This document shows, in pieces, positions 45,798-55,545 of a DNA stretch of 64,000 bases. The notes under the pieces are model-generated. The model saw only the letters and a list, made by a program, of their open reading frames with translations, searched no databases and had not been told where the DNA came from. A program made the translations under genes and the position numbers. Each line of letters opens with the position of its first letter. Positions within the stretch are counted from its first letter, which is position 1. Source of the DNA: Vibrio amylolyticus (lineage in GTDB: Bacteria; Pseudomonadota; Gammaproteobacteria; Enterobacterales; Vibrionaceae); contig NZ_JAJHVV010000003.1 in NCBI RefSeq assembly GCF_023145695.1, positions 62,001-126,000 on the forward strand. The letters run 5' to 3'.

Positions 45798-46544
45798 TTA
45801 AATAACCTGTAATGGACGAATCTTAACAATATTGATTCGTTGTTTTTTCTTTAGCTGCACATGACAAAGCTCTAACGCTAAGCCAAAAGCCATAGCGAAG
45901 TAGATGTAGCCTTTATTCACATGTATAGCGAAGCCTTCTGCCATCAATAGTCCACCGAGCAAGACCAAGAACAGCAACGCTAATGTTTTAAAGCCTGGAA
46001 ATTTTGTGACCAAATGGTTGATTTTCTCAGCGGTCAATACCATGACCAAAGCCGATGCGATAATAGCTGCGACCATGATTGGAATATCGTTTGTTAACCC
46101 TACCGCTGTGATCACTGAGTCCATCGAAAACACGGCATCAACTGCGACGATTTGAAGCAAAATCACCGCTAGCCCTGACCTGACATGCGTCGAATGTCCG
46201 ACGTCAGTATGCATTAACCAGCCCCACAACTCTTTCAAGCTTTTACCTAACAAGAAAGCACCACCTAGGATCATAATCAGATCTCGGCCTGTAAATGAAA
46301 GGGATGCAATGGTGAGCAAGGGTTGAGTAAGCGACATTAACCAAGAGATCGAAAAGACCAAGACAATTCGAGCCATCACAGCAAGGCCGATACCCAAGTT
46401 TCGAGCTAACTTTCGTTGGTATGCGGGTAAACGTTCACAAAGAATCGAAATAAAGACGACGTTATCGACGCCAAGAATGACTTCGAGCGCGAATAGTGTT
46501 GCAAAAATAGCCCAGGTTTCTGGTTGTAGAAAGAGTTCTAACAT
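45798..46544 (-). CDS. TerC family integral membrane protein
   Basis: A 248-residue TerC-family protein with about seven membrane segments and the conserved acidic pairs (FALEVILGVDNVVFISI near residue 20; IVAVDAVFSMDSVITAVGL in the second half). Family members include tellurite-resistance TerC and Alx/YoaE-type manganese exporters. Mn2+ export or metal loading of exported proteins is the best-supported general role. ATG 46544 follows GGAGG; the open frame begins 9 codons earlier. It is a single gene. Confidence 0.92.
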   Translation of the reverse strand: MLELFLQPETWAIFATLFALEVILGVDNVVFISILCERLPAYQRKLARNLGIGLAVMARIVLVFSISWLMSLTQPLLTIASLSFTGRDLIMILGGAFLLGKSLKELWGWLMHTDVGHSTHVRSGLAVILLQIVAVDAVFSMDSVITAVGLTNDIPIMVAAIIASALVMVLTAEKINHLVTKFPGFKTLALLFLVLLGGLLMAEGFAIHVNKGYIYFAMAFGLALELCHVQLKKKQRINIVKIRPLQVI

Positions 46545-46941
46545 ATTGATGCCTCCAAAGAGTGAAAGCATGGTGAAGTGTTCAGTCGACTAAAGGGGTC
46601 GTCCATTAATTTTTGTACCTCTATTACTTAGGAGGCGCAAGTAAATCACTAAATTTGGGTCTCAGCAATAGTCATAGGTGTCAGGGAAACATAGGGAGCA
46701 TTTAGAGTTCAAAACAATAGAATGGCAAATGTATCTCTTGATCTGATTTGTAGGTTGAATTTAAGAATCATTCAATGAAGTGATTTGTGTAGAGCACGAA
46801 AGATTAAGCATAAAAAGACAATCAAAATAAATGAAATTTTTTTAAAAAGTAGACGTAAAATGTTGGATACTTTTGGACAACTCATGCGAAAGTCGTATGG
46901 TTGATGCGAATCAAGGCGAAAGTGAATTAAGGATGAAAAGA
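46545..46941. other. Intergenic region without a supported gene
   Basis: About 400 bp, AT-rich, between the divergent terC and hypothetical genes. No RNA, repeat or small gene is supported. Confidence 0.5.
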
Positions 46942-47259
46942 ATGCTCAAGATTGATGAGAAAGAGATACAGGGAAAGATTGAGTTTGGAGAAAAAATAGT
47001 GGGTCGAGGCAAAGTGGGCATTCAGAGTTGGTATTTGTCATCCACATCGATCGCACTGGTTTTAGAAATAGCCGAAGACCCAGAGATAGAACCCGAAGAC
47101 TTACCGCTGGTGGGTTACGGCTGTGGCGGTTGGATTTTTGAGCATGAATACACTTCTAGTGAGAGTGAAGTGGTTGCCGCCATCAAACTGGGTCTCTCTC
47201 AGTTCAAACAAAATTCGTTGGAATACGTACCCGCGGTGACGTGCGCTTGCGCGCAGTAG
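46942..47259 (+). CDS. Hypothetical protein
   Basis: A 105-residue cytoplasmic protein (MLKIDEKEIQGKIEFGEK; VGYGCGGWIFEHEYTSSE; ending PAVTCACAQ). I do not recognise the family. The frame is open to 46873, where only TTG is available; ATG 46942 has AAGGA eight nt upstream and ATG 46933 is possible. Charged beta-like sequence and a C-terminal CxC argue for a real small protein. Confidence 0.55.
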   Translation: MLKIDEKEIQGKIEFGEKIVGRGKVGIQSWYLSSTSIALVLEIAEDPEIEPEDLPLVGYGCGGWIFEHEYTSSESEVVAAIKLGLSQFKQNSLEYVPAVTCACAQ

Positions 47260-47501
47260 TGCTTTAAAGCGTTTTCCCAAAGCCTATTCTCCTTGTTCAC
47301 ATAGTTAGTTACATAACATTACTGATGTAAAATGAGTTTTAGCTAGTGAGAGAGGGACGAGAAACTATCGAGGTATTGCTTAATAAATCGCTTAACTCTA
47401 CTTCGCAAACGTGTGCCAGTTTCACATCGAACAGCCGTATGCCACATTATTCTTCACTCGTTAGCAGGACTACTTGGTTGTAATCAAAATAGGAAATTCA
47501 G

Positions 47502-47834
47502 TTGCTAGAAATAAAAACAATCGGGCTGTTCTTTGTAACCGCTGTATTTGAAATATTAGGTTGTTACTTGCCATACCTTTGGTTAAAAGAAGATAAATCT
47601 GTTTGGCTTCTTGTCCCTGCTGCTATCTGTCTTGCTCTATTTGCTTGGTTATTGTCATTACATCCTACAGCAGCTGGTCGGGTTTATGCCGCTTATGGAG
47701 GTGTTTATATCTTTGTGGCGATTTTGTGGCTGTGGGTTGTAGACGGTATTCGCCCAAGTTTATGGGATGTTGTTGGTGTGTCCGTCGCTATGTTGGGTAT
47801 GGTAATCATAATGTTCGCACCTAGAGCCACGTAA
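47502..47834 (+). CDS. ynfA: YnfA/UPF0060 family small membrane protein
   Basis: A 110-residue, four-helix membrane protein of the small multidrug resistance-like YnfA family. Typical residues are [32 protein letters not shown] and [14 protein letters not shown]. It uses a TTG start with AGGAAA six nt before it; no ATG precedes the conserved N-terminus. YnfA has been linked with export of cationic compounds in other enterobacteria. A terminator follows. Confidence 0.93.
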   Translation: MLEIKTIGLFFVTAVFEILGCYLPYLWLKEDKSVWLLVPAAICLALFAWLLSLHPTAAGRVYAAYGGVYIFVAILWLWVVDGIRPSLWDVVGVSVAMLGMVIIMFAPRAT

Positions 47835-47835
47835 C

Positions 47836-47874
47836 AAACCACTCCAGTGTGGTTTTTCAACCGCTTAGCGGTTT
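47836..47874 (+). terminator. Terminator after ynfA
   Basis: AAACCAC / GTGGTTTTT hairpin, then a second AACCGC-TTA-GCGGTT hairpin directly after it. Confidence 0.6.
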
Positions 47875-47940
47875 CGTTCTCAGTACGGTAAGTGTATTGC
47901 CGTTTCTAAACTTAGTGCCATAAGAAAAAGGAAACTCAGG

Positions 47941-48348
47941 ATGAGTACAAAATTCAACGGTTCATGTTTGTGCGGGGAAGTCCGCTTTTCTGTTGATGGG
48001 TTTAGTGACAAAGTCGCCAACTGTCATTGCTCTATGTGCCGCAAGTTCCATGGCGCGGCGTTTGGCACGCTTGTAGGGGTAAACAATTTAACTTGGCTTT
48101 CAGGTAAGAGCCAACTCAAAGAGTATGTGGCAGAAAATGGTACAACGCGGACGTTCTGCTCTCACTGTGGTTCTAGCTTAGGGTTCAGGGTAAAAGGCGA
48201 GCCTTTAGAAAACATTGAGCTATCCATATCCACATTTGATACCGATATTCCCGTGAAAGTTGATGCTCAGATTTACACTGGTTATAAGGCGAACTGGTGT
48301 GAACTGCAGCCAGAATTACCTGCTCATTCGGAAGGGCGTTCAAGTTAG
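47941..48348 (+). CDS. GFA (CENP-V/glutathione-dependent formaldehyde-activating enzyme) family protein
   Basis: A 135-residue zinc protein. The zinc-binding cysteines are in CLCGEV (10-12), CHCSMCRKFHG (33-38) and FCSHCGSSLGF (about 74-77). The family binds zinc and often glutathione adducts; most members have no proven activity. SD AAGGAAAC precedes the ATG. It is a single gene with a terminator. Confidence 0.9.
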   Translation: MSTKFNGSCLCGEVRFSVDGFSDKVANCHCSMCRKFHGAAFGTLVGVNNLTWLSGKSQLKEYVAENGTTRTFCSHCGSSLGFRVKGEPLENIELSISTFDTDIPVKVDAQIYTGYKANWCELQPELPAHSEGRSS

Positions 48349-48436
48349 TAAAACACTGACTACTCTGTCTTTGGCTAAATGTCTCTCGACTTAAGTTTTT
48401 GCTTCTATTTGAGAAAGAACTTATACCAAAAATACG

Positions 48437-48469
48437 AAAGCCGAGAGTATCGCTACTCTCGGCTTTTTT
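48437..48469 (+). terminator. Rho-independent terminator of the GFA gene
   Basis: GCCGAGAGTA / TACTCTCGGC stem, loop TCGC, then TTTTTT. It lies between convergent genes; the minus strand T-run is weaker. Confidence 0.88.
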
Positions 48470-48499
48470 GCGTTACTTATTAAATAAATTCAATAAGGA

Positions 48500-50065
48500 T
48501 TACTGCATTACTTTTTGATGTACTTGCTCTAGCTGTTGAAGCTTGCCTTGAAGCATTAATACGTTCTGGTTGAAGTTACCTGGGTTCAATACTTGGCTTT
48601 GTTGCATTGGGTAGCCTGGTAGTGTTGTCAAGAACGACTGAACTTCATTACTTACTGGTACGAATAGCCACATGTTGTCTGCCATCCAACGAATGTACAT
48701 ACCAGATTCGTGTGGTGCTTTTTCGAATGGGTCAGCACGTAGGTGTACGATTGACGGCCAGTTAGTTTGGAAACGAACACCATCAGCGATGTTACCTTCC
48801 ATGTGTGCGAACTGAACTTTGAAATCACCAGTACGTACAGCATCTAGCTCAGCGTTTGCAGAGAAGTACAGTAGACCGTTACGAGGCCCTTCTTCAACTT
48901 TGCCTTCGAAGAATGGTAGGAAGTTGTAACCATCTAGGTGAACACGCCAGTCTTTACCGTTGTAACGTGCGCCTTTATCAGACTTAAGTTTCTCAACAAC
49001 TTTGTCATCGCCTGCTGCTGCAAGTAGGGTTGGGATCCAGTCTTTGTGGCTCATCATGTCGTTGATCTTAGTGCCTGGGTCAATCGTACCTGGCCAGCGA
49101 ACAAGTTGAGGTACACGGAAACCGCCTTCCCAAGTTGTACCTTTCTCACCGTGGAAGAATGTTGCACCGCCATCAGGCCATGTTGCTGTTTCTGCGCCGT
49201 TATCCGTTGAGTAGATAACAATCGTGTTGTCAGCAACACCTAAATCGTCAAGCTTATCAAGAAGAATACCAACATGGTCATCGTGCTCCATCATGCCATC
49301 AGCGTAGATAGAAACGCCTGAAACGCCTTGGTATTTCTCTTGTAGACGAGTCCAAACGTGCATACGTGTTGTGTTGTGCCAAACAAAGAATGGTTTGTCC
49401 GCTTTAACAGCGCGCTCCATAAAATCTAGAGAGGCTTCTAGGAACTCTTCATCTGCCGTTTCCATACGCTTACGCGTCATTGGTCCAGTATCTTCTACTT
49501 TTCCATCTGCCGTTGACTTAATAACACCTCGTGGAGCGTATTTAGCGCGGAATTCTGGGTCTTTAGGGTAGTAGTATGTTTCTGGCTCTTCTTCTGCGTT
49601 CAAGTGGTAAAGGTTACCGAAGAACTCATCAAAGCCGTGCGCCGTTGGAAGGTGCTTATCTTGGTCGCCCATGTGGTTCTTACCAAACTGAGCCGTCATG
49701 TAACCTTGCTCTTTTAGTAAGTCAGCAATCGTTGGAGCCCAGTCTGGAATACCGTGGTCAGAGCCTGGCATACCGATCGTTAGTAGACCAGTACGGAAAG
49801 GTTCTTGGCCTGTTAAGAATGCAGCACGACCCGCAGTACACGATTGCTGACCGTAGTGATCGGTAAAGATTGCCCCTTCATTAGCAATACGATCGATGTT
49901 AGGTGTTTCGTAACCCATCATGCCGTGGTTGTATGCGCCAATGTTGAAAATGCCAATGTCATCACCCCAGATGGCAAGAATATTGGGTTTGTCAGCTGCG
50001 GTAACTGCAGTAGAAGCGGCAAGCAAAGTTGCGCCTAATGCGAGCTTATTGATTTGGGTAGTCAT
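48500..50065 (-). CDS. Type I sulfatase (arylsulfatase), exported
   Basis: A 521-residue sulfatase with a Sec signal peptide (cleavage near AVTA-ADKP). Metal Asp pair is in WGDDIG (34-39). The formylglycine site is CTAGR at residues 76-80, the Cys-type motif. Lys/His of the active site lie in FGKNHMGD, and STDNGAE carries the later metal ligands. It cleaves sulfate esters in the periplasm after conversion of Cys 76 to formylglycine. It is divergent from a second sulfatase (50410) that is homologous over its whole length. Substrate is not visible. The maturase at 63311 is probably its modifier. Confidence 0.93.
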   Translation of the reverse strand: MTTQINKLALGATLLAASTAVTAADKPNILAIWGDDIGIFNIGAYNHGMMGYETPNIDRIANEGAIFTDHYGQQSCTAGRAAFLTGQEPFRTGLLTIGMPGSDHGIPDWAPTIADLLKEQGYMTAQFGKNHMGDQDKHLPTAHGFDEFFGNLYHLNAEEEPETYYYPKDPEFRAKYAPRGVIKSTADGKVEDTGPMTRKRMETADEEFLEASLDFMERAVKADKPFFVWHNTTRMHVWTRLQEKYQGVSGVSIYADGMMEHDDHVGILLDKLDDLGVADNTIVIYSTDNGAETATWPDGGATFFHGEKGTTWEGGFRVPQLVRWPGTIDPGTKINDMMSHKDWIPTLLAAAGDDKVVEKLKSDKGARYNGKDWRVHLDGYNFLPFFEGKVEEGPRNGLLYFSANAELDAVRTGDFKVQFAHMEGNIADGVRFQTNWPSIVHLRADPFEKAPHESGMYIRWMADNMWLFVPVSNEVQSFLTTLPGYPMQQSQVLNPGNFNQNVLMLQGKLQQLEQVHQKVMQ

Positions 50066-50409
50066 AAGGACTCCAATTGTTGTTAGTGATTAATGCGCTA
50101 CAACCACGCATCGTTAGTAAAATGTTAGACCCTAATTAGCACGCTGTCTTTTTATAGTGTCTATAACCATTTGTTATGGATGGGTTTTAAATTACTGATT
50201 TTTATCATTTTAATTGGGTGTTTTGTTGGGTGGGTATTAAATGGAATGTGAGTTAGATCATAGTAATCTGCAATGTGAGAAACGAGCACGGATTCAATAA
50301 TGAGATTTAAATAGATAAAAACATTAATACCTTAGAGAATTTCGATTCTGATTAAAAATTGAACTATATGTTTTAGTGCAGGATGCGAATAACTTATAAA
50401 GAGGTTTTT
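50066..50409. other. Divergent promoter region between the two sulfatase genes
   Basis: About 345 AT-rich bp with no supported gene. Promoters for both sulfatases must lie here; I found no clear operator palindrome. Confidence 0.5.
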
Positions 50410-51957
50410 ATGACAGCAAAACAGGGCGTAAAACGTCGGCTCGCTATTTTGGCTACCGCTCTATTGGGTGTAGCGGGAAGTAGCTTTGCCGCAGACAAGC
50501 CCAATATATTGGTGATTTGGGGAGACGATATTGGTCAGTCTAATGTTAGTGCTTATACGTTTGGTTTAATGGGTTATAAAACACCAAACATCGATAGTAT
50601 TGCAAAAGAAGGCATGATGTTTACCGATTATTACGCCGAGCAGTCTTGTACCGCAGGCCGTTCAACCTTTATTACTGGGCAGAGTGTATTGAGAACAGGG
50701 CTTAGTAAAGTGGGGCTTCCAGGGGCTGATATTGGGCTACAGGCTGAAGACGCGACGATTGCTGAACTACTCAAACCAATGGGCTATATGACAGGACAGT
50801 TTGGTAAAAACCATCTTGGCGATAAAGATGAATTTTTACCTACGGCGCATGGGTTCGATGAGTTCTTCGGTAACCTTTACCACTTGAACGCAGAAGAAGA
50901 GCCAGAGAACGAGAATTACCCTAAAGATCCTGAGTTTCGTAAGAAGTTTGGCCCTCGTGGAGTCATTAAATCCTTTGCCGATGGAAAAATTGAAGATACT
51001 GGCCCATTAACACGCAAACGAATGGAAACGGTAGATGAAGAAACCCTAGAAGTTGCTTTGGATTTTATGGACCGAGCAGTCAAAGCGGACAAACCCTTCT
51101 TTGTTTGGTGGAACGCCACCCGCATGCACTTTAGAACCCACGTTAAAGACGATAACCTAGGTAAAACGGGTATAAGTTATTATGCAGACGCAATGGTCGA
51201 ACATGACAATCATGTTGGAGAGCTACTGAAAAAAGTGGATGATTTAGGCATTAAAGACAACACCATTGTTTTCTACTCTACCGATAATGGTCCGCACATG
51301 AACTCATGGCCAGACGCAGGGACAACGCCATTCCGAGGTGAGAAAAATACCAACTGGGAGGGCGCATATCGTGTTCCTGCCATGGTTCGCTGGCCTGGGA
51401 AAATTGAAGCGGGCGTGGTTTCTAATGAAATCATGCACCATATGGATTGGATGCCAACCTTCCTAGCAGCTGCTGGGGATGACCAAATAAAAGAGAAGTT
51501 ACTGAAGGGACATAAAGCGGGAGATAAGACTTTCAAAGTGCATTTGGATGGTTATAACTTCTTGCCATACCTGACAGGTGAAGAGCAAACAAGCCGTCGT
51601 GCTGAGATCTTCTATTTTACTGATGATGGTGATTTAGCAGCGCTTCGTTATAACAATTGGAAAGCCGTATTTATGGAGCAGCGTGCAACGGGAACCATGG
51701 AAATTTGGTCTGAACCATTTGTTACATTGCGTCTTCCTAAGTTGTTTAATCTACGAATGGACCCGTATGAGTCGGCAGATATCACATCGAACACTTATTA
51801 TGATTGGCTTCTTGACCATGCCTATATGTTTGTTCCCGCTCAGGCTTATGTGGGAGAGTTCCTCATGACATTTAAAGAGTACCCTCCCAGACAAAAAGCG
51901 GCGAGTTTTTCTCTAGATCAAGTCATGGAAAAGCTTCAAGAAAACCCCAATAAGTAA
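50410..51957 (+). CDS. Type I sulfatase (arylsulfatase), exported
   Basis: A 515-residue paralogue of the sulfatase at 48500-50065, with signal peptide (ending GSSFA-ADKP), WGDDIGQ metal site, the formylglycine motif CTAGR (Cys 80), FGKNHLGD and STDNGPH. The two differ most around residues 400-500, the usual substrate-recognition subdomain, so they may act on different sulfate esters. I chose ATG 50410 (AGAGG 6 nt upstream) over 50383. The cytochrome gene starts about 100 bp downstream on the same strand, so a shared transcript is possible. Confidence 0.93.
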   Translation: MTAKQGVKRRLAILATALLGVAGSSFAADKPNILVIWGDDIGQSNVSAYTFGLMGYKTPNIDSIAKEGMMFTDYYAEQSCTAGRSTFITGQSVLRTGLSKVGLPGADIGLQAEDATIAELLKPMGYMTGQFGKNHLGDKDEFLPTAHGFDEFFGNLYHLNAEEEPENENYPKDPEFRKKFGPRGVIKSFADGKIEDTGPLTRKRMETVDEETLEVALDFMDRAVKADKPFFVWWNATRMHFRTHVKDDNLGKTGISYYADAMVEHDNHVGELLKKVDDLGIKDNTIVFYSTDNGPHMNSWPDAGTTPFRGEKNTNWEGAYRVPAMVRWPGKIEAGVVSNEIMHHMDWMPTFLAAAGDDQIKEKLLKGHKAGDKTFKVHLDGYNFLPYLTGEEQTSRRAEIFYFTDDGDLAALRYNNWKAVFMEQRATGTMEIWSEPFVTLRLPKLFNLRMDPYESADITSNTYYDWLLDHAYMFVPAQAYVGEFLMTFKEYPPRQKAASFSLDQVMEKLQENPNK

Positions 51958-52056
51958 CGGGACGCTATATCGACAAAGGGCTTGATTGAGCCCTTTGTTT
52001 GATATGAGTATCAAAAATACCGTTAATACCCCTAATTACCTGTCTAGTAAGAAAAA

Positions 52057-54441
52057 ATGGAACTACCTTTGAATGAGGAATTGGTGAGTCTTAGCATAAG
52101 AAAGGGTGTGGTTCAGCGAATGATGGTTCAATCTTTTAAGGCGTTATTAGCGCTTGTAGTACTCTTTTTATTTGCAACATATGTGCACGGCAGTGAACAT
52201 TCTGTTTCAAAGGGGGTGACAACGCTAGCGAATTATGTGGGCAGTGATTCATGTATCGACTGTCATCAAGATCAAGTAACCGCCTGGAAAGGTTCGCATC
52301 ACGATATGGCGATGAAACACGCCACCGAAGATTCTGTGTTGGCTGATTTTGATGATCATACCTTCAAGCACCAAGGAAAACCCAACCGATTTTTCCAAAA
52401 AGGAGATGAGTTTTGGGTCAACATTCAAGGGCCAGACGGTCAATTCCAAGATTATAAAATTAGCTATACGTTCGCTTTTGAGCCTCTGCAACAGTATATG
52501 GTGGAATTTGACGACGGCAGGGTACAACTGATTCCATTTGCGTGGGATTCAAGAACCAAAGATGAAGGAGGGCAAAGGTGGTTTCATCTTTATCCTGAAA
52601 CGACAGTCACTGATGAGTTCTACTGGACGAATACAGGGCAAAATTGGAACTTCATGTGTGCTGATTGCCATTCCACGAATCTGAAAAAGAACTACGACAG
52701 TGAAAGTAATACATACAACACAACGTGGTCTGACATTAATGTGGGCTGCGAGGCCTGCCATGGTCCAGCAAGTGAGCATATTGATTTAGCGAAACTAAAC
52801 GCTGCTAATGCTCGCTCAGATAAGCCGTTTAATGCCGCCACTCATTATGGTTTCAGTCGCGATCTTTCAACGGCGGTGACAGAGTGGATTTATCAAGAGA
52901 ACCAAACCACATTACAGCCGAAAGAGATGAATCGAACGAATCAGATTCAGACTTGTGCTCAGTGTCATAGCCGACGTACTCAACTTAATGAAACCGGTGA
53001 TCATATTAAAGGTTCCTTCTTTGATAGGTACCGATTAAGTCTCATTACTCCAGAGCTTTATTATCATGACGGCCAAATCTATGATGAAGACTATGTGTAC
53101 GGTTCATTTTTACAATCTAAGATGGCTGAAAAAGGGGTGACGTGTACCAATTGTCATGATCCACATAGTGCTAAGTTGAAAATTGATGAAAAGGCGGTAT
53201 GCAGTCAATGCCATATTGCTTCGGAATATACGCCAGAAAAACACACCTTTCATCAGGCGGACACAGAAGCATCGCAATGTACCACCTGTCATATGCCTGA
53301 AACGACCTACATGCAAGTTGACCCACGTCGTGACCACAGCTGGCATGTGCCTCGCGCCGATATTAGCCAACATATCAATACGCCCAATGTTTGTACAGCT
53401 TGCCACGAAGACAAAGACGCCCAGTGGGCAGATGAGCAGGTGGGTGAGTGGTTCCCAAATTCTAAGTATCGTAACCAACAGCACTTTTCAATCGCCTTCT
53501 ATGCCGATGCTATAGGGCATCGAGGCGCAGAAGATGCATTGGCATATACGTCACAAGACTCAAGTGTGAGTGACATTATTCGTGCTTCTAGTCTTGAGCG
53601 TATGGCAGGTAACACTAACCAGAACACCTTGATTTCACTCGCTAGAGCGGTAAAACATGAAAATGAAATGCTAAGGCTTGGGGCGATTTCAGGGGCGTCT
53701 GGTTATGAGCTAGCCGATCGTTGGCAGATATTAGAACCACTATTAAGTGATCCGGTTTTATCTGTTCGGGCTGAGGCCGCCAGTACATTAGTGGTCGATT
53801 GGGCCTCGATGACCAATGCTCAAAAAGAAGCACTAAAACCCCCTCTTGATGAATATATTGAAATTCAAACATTCAACGCTGACCGAGGTTTTGGTCGAAC
53901 CAATTTAGGTAATGTCTATCGTTCAATGGGGCAATTTGAACTTGCTATTTCGTCCTATCTTGGTGCGATCGAAATAGAACCTTATTTTGAAAGCAGCTAT
54001 GTCAACTTGGCCGACTTATATCGAATGCAAGGTGATGAGAGCCATGCGATGAAGACCTTAAAGCAGGGTATGGAAGCCCAGCCAAAATCGAGTGTTATAC
54101 CTTATAGTTTAGGTTTAGCGCTTCTTAGAGCTAAAGACGATAGCGAGGCCCGAAGACTATTGAAAACGGCGGCTGAGATAGCGCAACAAAACTCACAGTA
54201 TTGGTATGTTTATGGGCTAGCGATGGAACGTGAGGATGTGATTATCTCAAGTGAGGCGATACATAAAGCGTATCAACTCAGTGGTAACCCTCAGCATTTA
54301 TATGCTCAGTGCGAAGTGCTTGCGCGTAATTTCCAAAGTGGTCGAATCGAGTTTGCATTCAAGCAGTGTATGGCTTTATTAAGTGAAGTCGTTCCCCCAG
54401 AGGTGGTGAGTCGCTTGAACGCTTTAATTAAATCTAGATAG
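52057..54441 (+). CDS. Octaheme c-type cytochrome fused to HEAT/TPR-like repeats
   Basis: A 794-residue periplasmic protein. After a signal/anchor helix (ALLALVVLFLFATYVHG) there are eight CxxCH haem motifs: Cys 66, 201, 231, 300, 363, 382, 408 and 446. Residues 470-600 form HEAT-like helices and 615-790 contain TPR repeats (YRSMGQFELAISSYLGAIEIEP). The front part resembles cytochrome c554/multihaem reductase proteins. It probably carries electrons in the periplasm and binds a partner through its repeats. Start choice is uncertain: ATG 52057 gives a long n-region, ATG 52120 or 52123 a standard signal peptide. It sits between a sulfatase and the MoxR operon. Confidence 0.88.
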   Translation: MELPLNEELVSLSIRKGVVQRMMVQSFKALLALVVLFLFATYVHGSEHSVSKGVTTLANYVGSDSCIDCHQDQVTAWKGSHHDMAMKHATEDSVLADFDDHTFKHQGKPNRFFQKGDEFWVNIQGPDGQFQDYKISYTFAFEPLQQYMVEFDDGRVQLIPFAWDSRTKDEGGQRWFHLYPETTVTDEFYWTNTGQNWNFMCADCHSTNLKKNYDSESNTYNTTWSDINVGCEACHGPASEHIDLAKLNAANARSDKPFNAATHYGFSRDLSTAVTEWIYQENQTTLQPKEMNRTNQIQTCAQCHSRRTQLNETGDHIKGSFFDRYRLSLITPELYYHDGQIYDEDYVYGSFLQSKMAEKGVTCTNCHDPHSAKLKIDEKAVCSQCHIASEYTPEKHTFHQADTEASQCTTCHMPETTYMQVDPRRDHSWHVPRADISQHINTPNVCTACHEDKDAQWADEQVGEWFPNSKYRNQQHFSIAFYADAIGHRGAEDALAYTSQDSSVSDIIRASSLERMAGNTNQNTLISLARAVKHENEMLRLGAISGASGYELADRWQILEPLLSDPVLSVRAEAASTLVVDWASMTNAQKEALKPPLDEYIEIQTFNADRGFGRTNLGNVYRSMGQFELAISSYLGAIEIEPYFESSYVNLADLYRMQGDESHAMKTLKQGMEAQPKSSVIPYSLGLALLRAKDDSEARRLLKTAAEIAQQNSQYWYVYGLAMEREDVIISSEAIHKAYQLSGNPQHLYAQCEVLARNFQSGRIEFAFKQCMALLSEVVPPEVVSRLNALIKSR

Positions 54442-54538
54442 GTGAAGTAAAACCTAGTGGAGCTATGGTGTGTATAACCAATAGTTATATAGCTTGTGAG
54501 TAGGATGTACACAGCCAGATTAAATGGAAGAGTGAACG

Positions 54539-55534
54539 ATGAATCAAGCACAAAAAGCGATAAACCAACTCATTGAGCAGACAGAAAAAAACGTGATAGG
54601 GCAAAGCCATGTCGTGAAGGCCTTAGTGATGGGGTTATTAACCAATGGTCATGTTTTGCTTGAGGGGCTACCTGGTACGGCGAAAACGCGCTCAGTAAAA
54701 TCTCTTGCCAACCTTTTGAATACCAGCTTTGGCCGTATTCAATTTACTCCTGATCTCCTGCCCTCTGACGTTACAGGAACTGAGGTTTACCAAGAACGAG
54801 ATGGCAAGCCACAGCTGCATTTTCAAGCTGGCCCAATCTTCAACAGCATTGTCTTAGCCGATGAAGTAAACCGAGCACCTGCGAAAGTACAGGCGGCACT
54901 GCTAGAAGCGATGGCAGAAGGTACCATTACTGTTGGTGGCGAAACCCATCAATTACCAGAGTTATTCATGGTGCTGGCGACTCAAAACCCCGTAGAGCAA
55001 GAGGGCACTTACCCACTTCCAGAAGCTCAAATGGACCGTTTCATTATGAAGGTTACTGTCGATTATCCAGAAGATGAAGCAGAGCGCGAAATTATACGTT
55101 TAGTTCGTAGTGAAGAGCTGCCAGATGAAAGCGCAGCTGATAATCGTTCTGAGCAGTCTACGTCGTACCACATTGAGCCAGAATTGGTTATCGAGGCAAG
55201 ACGTCAACTACCGAATATTACGGTGTCAGAGTTAGTTGAAAACTACATTGTGGCGCTAGTCATGGCAACACGTAAACCAGAGCGATACAAAGATAGTCAG
55301 CTCTCAAAGTGGATAGAGATCGGAGCAAGCCCTAGAGCGTCGATTGCGCTGGATAAATGCGCAAGAGCTAATGCATGGTTAATGGGGCGAGACTATGTCT
55401 CATTAGATGATGTACGAGCCGTGCTACCCGCGGTTATTGGCCATCGTTTTAGCTTGTCTTACGATGCGCTTGCGGATGGTGTTAGCCATCAAAGAGTTGT
55501 TGAAGAGCTGCTTGATAGTGTAGAGATCGGATAA
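54539..55534 (+). CDS. moxR: MoxR family AAA+ ATPase
   Basis: A 331-residue AAA+ ATPase. Walker A is LEGLPGTAKTRS (about 41-52), Walker B is LADEVNRAP, sensor 1 is VLATQNPVEQEGTYPLPEAQMDRF. MoxR proteins act as chaperones that help metal-cofactor enzymes or complexes mature, always with VWA-domain partners. It starts the six-gene operon to 61154, with SD GGAAGAG. Position downstream of the cytochrome and sulfatase suggests one of these is its client; this is inference. Confidence 0.94.
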   Translation: MNQAQKAINQLIEQTEKNVIGQSHVVKALVMGLLTNGHVLLEGLPGTAKTRSVKSLANLLNTSFGRIQFTPDLLPSDVTGTEVYQERDGKPQLHFQAGPIFNSIVLADEVNRAPAKVQAALLEAMAEGTITVGGETHQLPELFMVLATQNPVEQEGTYPLPEAQMDRFIMKVTVDYPEDEAEREIIRLVRSEELPDESAADNRSEQSTSYHIEPELVIEARRQLPNITVSELVENYIVALVMATRKPERYKDSQLSKWIEIGASPRASIALDKCARANAWLMGRDYVSLDDVRAVLPAVIGHRFSLSYDALADGVSHQRVVEELLDSVEIG

Positions 55535-55545
55535 ACGGGGGCATT

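Noticed and set aside
53110..53484. 124-codon open frame on the minus strand inside the cytochrome gene
   Set aside because: It lies opposite the haem motifs of the cytochrome and has no support of its own.
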